From assembly GCA_029432775.1 (NCBI GenBank), contig JAROAZ010000015.1, positions 81,547 through 145,546 on the forward strand: 64,000 nucleotides of DNA. The letters are read 5' to 3'. The DNA comes from Pontiellaceae bacterium B12227. Lineage in GTDB: Bacteria; Verrucomicrobiota; Kiritimatiellia; Kiritimatiellales; Pontiellaceae. Positions 43,179 to 50,748 of the stretch are shown one piece after another. The notes under the pieces are model-generated. The model did not search any database. It had not been told where the DNA came from and was given only the letters and a program-made list of their open reading frames with translations. How positions within the stretch are numbered: the first letter of the stretch is position 1; the number at the start of each line of letters is the position of its first letter. A program made the position numbers and the translations under genes.

Positions 43179-43994
43179 ATGAGAAAATTTATTGTGGCAG
43201 GTTTGATTGGGCTTGCAGTAACCGGTCATGCAGATACGGTTCAGCAGATTGGGACCTATAGCGGGTGGAGTGCGGTAAACTGGAATCCCATCGTGGCACT
43301 CAATGATGGGGTTGATGGTGGAGCCCAACTGGATTTTGTAGGGGATGCCGGAAATCCCGGAGCGTATTGGGGAGTGAATGACGGATATGTTTTTTTCCGC
43401 ATGCGACTGAATGTCGCTACAGTTGATTCTTCAACTTTTTCAGATTCACATTTTGTCCTTTTTGATGTCGCGGGCTATGGATTGGATTCCGGGGCTCCCG
43501 ATTTCGGATTTGTTTGGGATAGCAAATCAGCAAAGCCTCTTTCTCACGGTCTTGAGATGTCGATTCTGAGTGTGAGCGGAACCGATTGGAAAGACATTAA
43601 GATGGACGATATTGATCTCGATGCTGCCAAAAAAGGGACGAATGATATTAATGGTGACGGGCGGGATACCGATGGCTACGTTCAAACCTCAGATGGTCAG
43701 GTGACTGATACATTTGGCGAAACGACCTATCTGGATTATGCCGTATCGTTAAGCTATTTAGAAACCCATGTTTCTGATTTCTTATCGGGAGATGTGAAGG
43801 TTCAATTTGCTTCGATCGCAAATTCAACCGATCACAATGCGTTGAGTGCTGATATTGCGGGCGGAGCTTCGCCTGATTCTTTGGTGACTTCCGGTTGGAG
43901 TGAAGCGATTGCGATTCCTGAACCGGCAACCCTTACGTTTGTGCTTTGTTTTGGCGGCGGTCTCCTCCTTTTTAAACGAAGGTTTGCTGCCTAA
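43179..43994 (+). CDS. PEP-CTERM sorted exported protein
   Basis: This 271-aa precursor has a signal peptide (MRKFIVAGLIGLAVTGHA) and ends in a PEP-CTERM tail: IPEPATLTFVLCFGGGLLLF followed by KRRFAA. Exosortase recognises such tails, cuts them and delivers the protein to the cell surface, usually alongside an exopolysaccharide system. The mature part is beta-rich with a DINGDGRDTDGY calcium-binding-like loop. No exosortase gene is in the window. I chose the start at 43179 with GGGGAAG upstream. The region is richer in A+T than its neighbours. Confidence 0.88.
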   Translation: MRKFIVAGLIGLAVTGHADTVQQIGTYSGWSAVNWNPIVALNDGVDGGAQLDFVGDAGNPGAYWGVNDGYVFFRMRLNVATVDSSTFSDSHFVLFDVAGYGLDSGAPDFGFVWDSKSAKPLSHGLEMSILSVSGTDWKDIKMDDIDLDAAKKGTNDINGDGRDTDGYVQTSDGQVTDTFGETTYLDYAVSLSYLETHVSDFLSGDVKVQFASIANSTDHNALSADIAGGASPDSLVTSGWSEAIAIPEPATLTFVLCFGGGLLLFKRRFAA

Positions 43995-44254
43995 GCTACA
44001 CTCCTTTTTGCGGCTCTTGCGTGGGTTTTAACAAACTAAAGTCTCTTCTCGCTGAACACCAAACCTATTCATCTTATCAGTTGCGCCAAGTAACATATAC
44101 GATTCTTGGTCATGAATCGATTTGTGACCTCTGGAGGTCTATCTGATCGATGCGGGCCTACAAAAACGTCCAACCATTGGAAAATATTAGTGCAATCGTG
44201 GCAGGGCACAGGTAAAAACGGGGTTTTGATTCGAATATAAGGGAGTAGAGATAA

Positions 44255-45871
44255 ATGGACGTAAAAATTGAGCGCGCATTGTTGAGCGTATCTGATAAGG
44301 CGGGAATACTGGATTTTGCCCGCAATCTGCACGATATGGACGTGGAACTGCTTTCGACAGGCGGCACGGCCAGAGCGCTGCGCGAAGCCGGGATTCCTTG
44401 TAAGGATGTTTCTGAATTCACCGGATTTCCTGAAATGCTCGATGGGCGGGTTAAAACGCTCACCCCGCAGGTTCACGCCGGCATTCTCTACATGCGCGAT
44501 AACGAAGAGCACATCAAGACCATGATGGATCATGGGCTGGGTCAGATCGACCTCGTATGTGTGAATCTTTACCCTTTTGAAGAAACCATTGCCACGGAAG
44601 GTGTAACGCTTCCGGAAGCCATTGAGCAGATCGATATCGGCGGTCCGACCATGATTCGCTCTGCCGCAAAGAATATGAAGTATGTCACCGTGGTCACCGA
44701 CCCGGCCGACTACGCGCAGGTGATCGACGAAATGAAATCCAATTCCGGCGCCACCACCGAGCCGTTCCGTTTTGTCCTCGGTCAGAAAGTCTACGCCCGT
44801 GCGGCGGAATACAACGCAGCCATCGCAACCTACCTCGCCGAACAGGTGGCTGAGAAGAATCTCTCCAAGCCGTTTGTGAAAGCCTACTCCGATGGCACCG
44901 AGCTGCGCTATGGCGAAAACTCGCACCAGAAAGCCTGGCTCTATAAAGACGCGGATTCCCGTGAGTCCACCATTGCACTGACTGAAGTGCTGCATGGTAA
45001 GGAAATGAGCTACAACAACTATGTGGATGGAGACGGCGCACTGGAAGCCGTGAAAGATCTTTCCGGTAAGCCCGGTGTTTCCGTGATCAAGCACACCAAT
45101 CCCTGCGGTTATGCCACCGGCGAAACCCTCGCGGAAGCATTCGAAGCGGCCTGGGCCGGCGACCCCGTTTCTGCGTTCGGTTCCGTGATTGCCGTCACGC
45201 AGCAGGTGGATATGGAAACGGCCAAGTGCCTCGACGGCCGCTTTATCGAAGCCATCATTGCTCCAGGCTATGCCGAAGATGCGCTGGATCATCTGATGAA
45301 GAAAAAGAACCTGCGTATCCTGAAGCTGAAAAAGCCGATGGGCAAAGCCCTGCCGCAGCGCATGGTCAAGCAGATCAACGGCGGCCTGCTGGTGCAGGAT
45401 CTCGATACCGAAATTCTGGAAAGCTGGAACGTGCCGACCAAAGTTCCGTTTGCAGAAAACAAAAAAGAGCTCGCACTCTTCGGTATTGCAGCCGCCAAGC
45501 ACACTAAATCCAACGCCATTGTGCTGGTGCAGGAATATAAAGCCGGACAGTTCCGCGTGCTCGGAATGGGGGCGGGTCAGCCGAACCGGGTGGATGCGCT
45601 GAAAAAGCTTTCCGTTTCCAAAGCCGTTGAAAACCTGAAGATTGAAAATCCGGAAATCTCCGATGAAGAAATTCAGCAGATCATCGGCGAATGTGTATTT
45701 GTTTCCGAAGCCTTCTTCCCGTTTGCCGACAGCATCGATGCCGCCAGCGAAATGGGTGCGAAGTTTATTGTTCAGCCGGGCGGTTCTATCCGCGACGACG
45801 AAGTCGTTGATGCCTGTAACAAGTACGGAATTGCCATGGCCATGACCAACATGCGCCATTTCAAACACTAG
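44255..45871 (+). CDS. purH: Bifunctional AICAR formyltransferase / IMP cyclohydrolase
   Basis: PurH performs the last two steps of de novo IMP synthesis. The 538-aa protein has the N-terminal MGS-like cyclohydrolase domain (LLSVSDKAGILDFA, LSTGGTARAL, GRVKTLTPQVHAGIL) and the AICARFT domain (RYGENSHQKAWLY, SVIKHTNPCGYATG, and QPGGSIRDDEVVDACNKYG near the end). The length is normal. About 260 bp lie upstream with no recognised riboswitch; a near copy of the palindrome is at 44168. A strong terminator follows at 45900. purL lies 4.9 kb downstream but in a separate unit. Confidence 0.97.
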   Translation: MDVKIERALLSVSDKAGILDFARNLHDMDVELLSTGGTARALREAGIPCKDVSEFTGFPEMLDGRVKTLTPQVHAGILYMRDNEEHIKTMMDHGLGQIDLVCVNLYPFEETIATEGVTLPEAIEQIDIGGPTMIRSAAKNMKYVTVVTDPADYAQVIDEMKSNSGATTEPFRFVLGQKVYARAAEYNAAIATYLAEQVAEKNLSKPFVKAYSDGTELRYGENSHQKAWLYKDADSRESTIALTEVLHGKEMSYNNYVDGDGALEAVKDLSGKPGVSVIKHTNPCGYATGETLAEAFEAAWAGDPVSAFGSVIAVTQQVDMETAKCLDGRFIEAIIAPGYAEDALDHLMKKKNLRILKLKKPMGKALPQRMVKQINGGLLVQDLDTEILESWNVPTKVPFAENKKELALFGIAAAKHTKSNAIVLVQEYKAGQFRVLGMGAGQPNRVDALKKLSVSKAVENLKIENPEISDEEIQQIIGECVFVSEAFFPFADSIDAASEMGAKFIVQPGGSIRDDEVVDACNKYGIAMAMTNMRHFKH

Positions 45872-45899
45872 GGTCTTTCCGGGAAACCCGGAGCAGAAG

Positions 45900-45936
45900 G
45901 ATCGGACGGATCAGATCGATCTGTCCGATCTTTTTT
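45900..45936 (+). terminator. Rho-independent terminator of purH
   Basis: GATCGGACGGATC pairs with GATCTGTCCGATC (one wobble) around a 5-nt loop, then six T. Confidence 0.9.
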
Positions 45937-45946
45937 GTTTAAGGGG

Positions 45947-45974
45947 TTGCATCGGTAGGAAATGGGCGTATAAA
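45947..45974 (+). promoter_or_regulatory. Sigma-70-like promoter for the DEAD-box helicase
   Basis: TTGCAT (45947-45952), a 16-bp spacer and TATAAA (45969-45974). It implies a leader of about 155 nt before the helicase ATG. Confidence 0.55.
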
Positions 45975-46136
45975 CGCGCCTTCGTTTTGCGAAACCGATT
46001 GTTCGGATTTCGTTGATTCGGGGTTTAACTCTTGCGATGGGCGCGGGACTGACGCCCCGCTAACTGGAGAGAACCGGAACCGTTTCCGGTGTTTGGACGA
46101 TGTGATCATCGTTGCTCCGCATTGTGAGAGGATAGT

Positions 46137-47864
46137 ATGAAATTCACCGAATTGGGCCTTAGTGCCGAAACCCTTAAATCCATTGAAGTGCTTGGCTTCG
46201 AAACCCCGACCCCTATTCAGGAACAGGCCATTCCGATTCTGCTGGAAGGCACAAAGGACTTTGTCGGCCTGGCCTCGACCGGAACCGGTAAAACTGCCGC
46301 CTTCGGTCTGCCGCTGCTGGAACGCGTTGATCCGAACAATGACATGCCGCAGGGCATCATTCTTTCGCCGACCCGCGAGCTTTGTCTGCAGATTGCCGAC
46401 GACCTGAAAAAATTTGCCCGTCACCAGAACGTCAAAATTACAGCGGTTTACGGCGGCTCCAACATTTCCACCCAGATCCGCGATCTGAAGCGTGGAACAC
46501 AGATCATTGTGGCGACTCCCGGACGTCTGCTCGACCTCATCGAGCGCCGTGCCGCGAAGCTCGACGAGATTTCGGTTGTCGTACTCGATGAGGCCGACGA
46601 AATGCTCAACATGGGCTTTAAAGACGAACTGGATGCCATTCTTTCAAAAGCGCCGGAAAGCCGCGTGACCTGGCTGTTCTCCGCCACGATGGCGAAGGGC
46701 GTTGCCCGGATTGCCCAGAACTATCAGACCGATCCGGTTGAGGTATCGGTGGGCGGAAAAAACGAGTCCGCAAAAAATATTGAGCATTTCTGCTTTATGG
46801 TTCATGAGCGCGACCGTTATGCGGCGGTGAAACGGATCCTTGATTATCTCCCCGAAATCTATGGACTGATCTTCTGCCGTACCCGTGCGGAGACCCAGCA
46901 GGTTGCAGAAAAGCTGATGGCTGACGGCTATTCCGCCGAATCCCTGCACGGTGAGCTTTCCCAGGCACAGCGCGACTCGGTAATGCGTAAATTCCGGTCG
47001 AAGAATGTGCAGGTACTGGTGGCGACCGATGTGGCCGCCCGCGGTATCGACGTAGACGATATCACCCACGTCATTCACTATAAACTTTCCGACGAAGTGG
47101 CAGCCTACACGCACCGTTCAGGCCGTACGGCCCGTGCCGGTAAGTCAGGCGTTTCGATTGCCCTGATCAACATGCACGAACGCCGCCGTATTGCGGATCT
47201 CGAGCGCCGCAACAATATCAAAATCAAACTGGAAAAGATTCCGGATGCGAAAGCCATCTGCGAAAACCAGTTGCTGGCACTGATCCATCGTGTAGTGGAA
47301 GTGGATGTGAAAGAGGAAGAGATTGCCGACTATCTTCCGCCGGCCTACGAAGCACTTTGTCAGCTCGATAAGAAAGAGATCATCAAGCGCTTTGTGGCGG
47401 TTGAGTTCAACCACTTCCTCGACTACTACCGCAATGCAGCCGATCTGAATTCCAAGCCGGCACCGCGCCGCGAGCGTCAGCCCGGACAGCAGCGTTCGGA
47501 CAACTCGAAGCGCAACAGCCGCATGCAGGCCTACGACACGAAGCGTTTTGCAATCAACGTCGGACGTGTTCATAATGTAAACGCTGGTGCTATTGTTCGT
47601 CTGGTTTGTGAAAACAGCGGAATCAAGTCTAACGCCATCGGCGCCATCGACCTCGGTCGCGACACGTCGTTCTTCGAAGTGTCGAAAGAGGCGGCCAACA
47701 CCATCCGTCAAGGTATGGAAAATCTGGATCTGGACGGGCGTAAAGTCAGTGTTCGTTCCGCCAGCGGTGGGGGCGGTGGCGGTGGCCCGCGTGGCGGGCC
47801 CCGGGGCGGGGCGCGTAGCGGTGGCCAGCGCGGCGGTCGTCCGCAGCGCCGTAATCGCGACTAA
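46137..47864 (+). CDS. DEAD-box RNA helicase (DeaD/CsdA-like)
   Basis: This 575-aa ATP-dependent RNA helicase has the Q motif (TPIQEQAI), motif I STGTGKTA, motif II DEAD, motif III SAT, and HRSGRTARAG as motif VI. After the RecA domains comes a linker, a DbpA-type RNA-binding domain (RFAINVGRVHNVNAGAIVRL) and a glycine/arginine-rich tail (GGPRGGPRGGARSGG). This is the layout of CsdA/DeaD helicases used in ribosome assembly and cold shock. The predicted leader of about 155 nt contains small hairpins, as cold-shock mRNAs often do. A terminator at 47894 follows. Confidence 0.95.
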   Translation: MKFTELGLSAETLKSIEVLGFETPTPIQEQAIPILLEGTKDFVGLASTGTGKTAAFGLPLLERVDPNNDMPQGIILSPTRELCLQIADDLKKFARHQNVKITAVYGGSNISTQIRDLKRGTQIIVATPGRLLDLIERRAAKLDEISVVVLDEADEMLNMGFKDELDAILSKAPESRVTWLFSATMAKGVARIAQNYQTDPVEVSVGGKNESAKNIEHFCFMVHERDRYAAVKRILDYLPEIYGLIFCRTRAETQQVAEKLMADGYSAESLHGELSQAQRDSVMRKFRSKNVQVLVATDVAARGIDVDDITHVIHYKLSDEVAAYTHRSGRTARAGKSGVSIALINMHERRRIADLERRNNIKIKLEKIPDAKAICENQLLALIHRVVEVDVKEEEIADYLPPAYEALCQLDKKEIIKRFVAVEFNHFLDYYRNAADLNSKPAPRRERQPGQQRSDNSKRNSRMQAYDTKRFAINVGRVHNVNAGAIVRLVCENSGIKSNAIGAIDLGRDTSFFEVSKEAANTIRQGMENLDLDGRKVSVRSASGGGGGGGPRGGPRGGARSGGQRGGRPQRRNRD

Positions 47865-47893
47865 GCAAACCGCATATTCTTAATTGCATTCAT

Positions 47894-47945
47894 TCAGGCT
47901 CATGCTTTCCGGACTCCGGAAGGTTCATGAGCCTGATTTTTATTT
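47894..47945 (+). terminator. Terminator of the DEAD-box helicase gene
   Basis: TCAGGCTCATG (47894-47904) pairs with CATGAGCCTGA (47926-47936), with an inner TTCCGG/CCGGAA stem, followed by TTTTTATTT. Confidence 0.8.
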
Positions 47946-48117
47946 GGGGGGGCGGGGAAATGAATTTCTTTTTAATATCTTTCGCAATAAACGGTACTCC
48001 TGTAAAAATTTCCGAATGAAAATTGGCAGGAATGGGTGTCTTACAAACATCTAACTGTATTGTAATGGATCTGGATGACCGAAACGCGGAGTATGCCCGC
48101 AACCTTAGGAGGAAATG

Positions 48118-49794
48118 ATGAAATGGATTAAAAGTATAACCGTTCTTACTGTTCTGACCGCTACTGTATTGCAATCGGGGGCTGCCGTTGAAAAGCCGGT
48201 GGTGATGGATGAAGCCATGCTGTCGGTTACGGTGTCCGACTTCCACGGTCTGATGGACGAAGTGGGCGGGGTGGCAGCTCAGGTTTCGCCGATGATGAAC
48301 GGCCCCATGATTAAAAGCATGCTCGGCATGCAGCTGGGCGATCCCGGTCTGGCTGGAATTCCTGTTGGAAGCGGCCTGTCTATTGTGGCGCTTGATATGA
48401 CGAATATTTTTGCGGTGGTGGAAGTGGCTGAAGCACAGTCGGCTTCCTATATCAGCACGGCGCAGTCTAAAGGGATGATGGCGAAGTATGTTAATGGAGC
48501 CCTGATCCTGGCTTCCTCGGAAGCAGTATTGGCCAAAGGGGCGGCCAAGAGCGACGCCGTGAAAAATGTGCTGCTGGCCAAGCGTTCACCGACCTTGAAG
48601 ATTGCGATGCAGCCGGTGGCCATTATGGACCGGAATAAGGAAGCCATTGATGGTTTCATGCAAATGCTCCCCGCATTGATGGGACAGAGCATGATGCAGC
48701 AACCCGGGGCAACGCTGGATTCAACGGCGAGTATTACCAAGTTGCTGGAAGGTGAGCTGCGGGTGCTGCTTTCGGTGGCTGGGCAGTGCGACAAGGTCGA
48801 AGTGATTGTCGCTCCGAAGGATGGGTCGATCAAGTTGAGCGAAACCTTTATTCCAAAGGCTGGAACTCCGCTGGCTGCATTGGTGAATGCGCCGGTGAAG
48901 GCTGAACCGAATCCCAAAATCCAGGCCGGCCTGCTGGGCGATGCCGCCATTAAATATGATTTCCACTATGCCAATGTTGATGCACTTGGAGACTTTGTTT
49001 CCTCGGAAGCGCTGAAGCTCGTTCAGGAAATGAATCTTGAGGATATCAATGTCGATGCAACCATTGCCGCCATGCAGAAATGGTTGGATATCTATGGAGG
49101 AACCGGCTGCGAAGTAGTTGATTTTGGCGAAGATGGAAAAATGAAGGTTCGTTATGTCACGGAAATCAGTAACGAAGCCAAAGCGTTGGACGCACTGAAA
49201 AGCATGTCCACTGACATGGCCCCCTTCCTGAAACTTTACGAAGAACTCGGCATTCCAATGGCCCTCGAATTCAAAGAAAATGTCCGCGAAGCGGCGGGAA
49301 CGAAAGTGCACCAGTTTGTGCTGAAAATGGATTTCACCTCGATGCCGGCAGAACAGAAAGAGCAGATGGCCGGCATGGGACTGGATAATATGGTCTATGA
49401 ACTGGCCATTACAGACGGTAAAATGTTCTACAGCGAGCCGGGCGCTATTGAAGGGTTGATCCAGGCTGTGAAGGCGGGTAAGTCCACCTCAAAACTCCAG
49501 GCGCGGACCGACTATCCGGCCGGCGGCTTCTACTATTTCGATCTGGATATGGGCGCATATATGGCCTTTGTCGCGATGATGATGCCGGAAGTGCCCGAAG
49601 CCGCCATGATGAAGCAGCAGATGGCCACCATGTTTGATGGCGTTCCGCCGATCACGTCGGCAGGCTTTAAGAAAGACGGTTGTGTGCAGTGGGGCATCAC
49701 GATCCCCGGCGAGCTGCTGGCAAAATACGGCCAGATGATCATGATGGCCCAGATGCAGCAAATGCAGCAGGGCGGTGGCGCAGGCGGTATGTAG
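48118..49794 (+). CDS. Secreted methionine-rich protein of unknown function
   Basis: I do not recognise this 558-aa protein. It has a signal peptide ([23 protein letters not shown]), then a long alternating alpha/beta region with two similar halves (each with a predicted helix-strand run such as [20 protein letters not shown]). It is rich in methionine, especially at the end ([16 protein letters not shown]). AGGAGG at 48107-48112 is 5 bp before the ATG at 48118; the ATG at 48115 would be too close. An AIM24-family gene follows after 17 bp, so the two probably form an operon. A palindrome copy lies at 48851. Confidence 0.7.
   Translation: MKWIKSITVLTVLTATVLQSGAAVEKPVVMDEAMLSVTVSDFHGLMDEVGGVAAQVSPMMNGPMIKSMLGMQLGDPGLAGIPVGSGLSIVALDMTNIFAVVEVAEAQSASYISTAQSKGMMAKYVNGALILASSEAVLAKGAAKSDAVKNVLLAKRSPTLKIAMQPVAIMDRNKEAIDGFMQMLPALMGQSMMQQPGATLDSTASITKLLEGELRVLLSVAGQCDKVEVIVAPKDGSIKLSETFIPKAGTPLAALVNAPVKAEPNPKIQAGLLGDAAIKYDFHYANVDALGDFVSSEALKLVQEMNLEDINVDATIAAMQKWLDIYGGTGCEVVDFGEDGKMKVRYVTEISNEAKALDALKSMSTDMAPFLKLYEELGIPMALEFKENVREAAGTKVHQFVLKMDFTSMPAEQKEQMAGMGLDNMVYELAITDGKMFYSEPGAIEGLIQAVKAGKSTSKLQARTDYPAGGFYYFDLDMGAYMAFVAMMMPEVPEAAMMKQQMATMFDGVPPITSAGFKKDGCVQWGITIPGELLAKYGQMIMMAQMQQMQQGGGAGGM
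48851..48865. repeat. TTCCA-N5-TGGAA palindrome (coding)
   Basis: Spacer AAGGC. It reads as IPKAGT in the Met-rich protein. Confidence 0.85.
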
Positions 49795-49811
49795 TCAGTA
49801 GAGGGGATATG

Positions 49812-50600
49812 ATGAAATGCCATGAAGTTGACTATACGATACTGGGCGGCGATCTACAGACGGTAGAGGTGGAGCTCGATCCCTCCGAAACCGTGATTGC
49901 CGAAGCCGGCGCCATGAACTGGATGGACGACGGCATTTCGTTCGAAGCCAAGATGGGCGACGGTTCGCAGGCCAATGAAAGCATGTTCGGGAAGCTGTTG
50001 GGGGCCGGAAAGCGGGTGCTCACGGGCGAAAGCCTGTTCATGACCCACTTTACCAATGTGGGGCAGGGCAAAAAGTGTGTCACCTTCGGCGCGCCTTACC
50101 CGGGTAAAATCGTTGCCCTCAACATGGCCGACTGCGGTGGGGACATTCTGTGTCAGAAAGATGCATTTCTCTGTGCCGCGCTGGGAACAAAGGTTGATAT
50201 TGCCTTTACGAAAAAGTTCGGTGCGGGCTTTTTCGGGGGCGAGGGTTTCATTCTTCAGCGTCTACAGGGCGACGGCATGGCCTTTATGCATGCCGGCGGA
50301 ACGGTCGTGAAGAAAGAGCTGAACAACGAAGTCATCAAGGTGGATACCGGGTGCATCGTAGCCTTTGAGCCGGGAATTGACTACAGTATCGAGCGCGTCG
50401 GCCTCAAATCCGCCTTCTTCGGCGGGGAGGGGCTGTTCCTCGCCACCTTGCGCGGAACCGGCACCGTTTATCTGCAAAGCCTGCCGTTTTCGCGGCTGGC
50501 CGACCGGATTATTGCCCACGCTCCGCAGCAGGCAGGCGGCGAACGACAGGGCGAAGGTTCCGTGCTCGGCGGCCTCGGCGATCTGCTCGGTGGAAGGTAA
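49812..50600 (+). CDS. AIM24-family protein (TIGR00266)
   Basis: This 262-aa protein of the AIM24/TIGR00266 family adopts a double beta-sandwich rich in glycine turns. Recognisable parts are [20 protein letters not shown], a [14 protein letters not shown] block and [17 protein letters not shown] followed by [14 protein letters not shown]. Yeast AIM24 acts in mitochondrial membrane organisation; bacterial function is unknown. The start could be 49809 or 49812 after GAGGGG; I use 49812. It follows the Met-rich gene closely. It ends in GLGDLLGGR, and a palindrome lies 5 bp past the stop. Confidence 0.88.
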   Translation: MKCHEVDYTILGGDLQTVEVELDPSETVIAEAGAMNWMDDGISFEAKMGDGSQANESMFGKLLGAGKRVLTGESLFMTHFTNVGQGKKCVTFGAPYPGKIVALNMADCGGDILCQKDAFLCAALGTKVDIAFTKKFGAGFFGGEGFILQRLQGDGMAFMHAGGTVVKKELNNEVIKVDTGCIVAFEPGIDYSIERVGLKSAFFGGEGLFLATLRGTGTVYLQSLPFSRLADRIIAHAPQQAGGERQGEGSVLGGLGDLLGGR

Positions 50601-50604
50601 ATCT

Positions 50605-50619
50605 TTCCAAACCCTGGAA
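50605..50619. repeat. TTCCA-N5-TGGAA palindrome (intergenic)
   Basis: Spacer AACCC. It lies 5 bp after the AIM24-gene stop codon, before a short AATCCC/GGGATT hairpin. Confidence 0.85.
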
Positions 50620-50748
50620 AATGCTCAAATCCCATCGATTCCGGCGGGATTTTTCATTTTCCCGATGTTCTTGGTTTAACCTGTCCGGCTTAACGGCTAT
50701 TGTGCCCGTTTTACTTGAAAAAGAACCTGAATCGGGTGGAGTTGGACT

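Noticed and set aside
43995..44254. A riboswitch upstream of purH
   Set aside because: The leader is suitably placed, but I could not find a conserved purine or other aptamer core, only a short GACCTC/GAGGTC palindrome.
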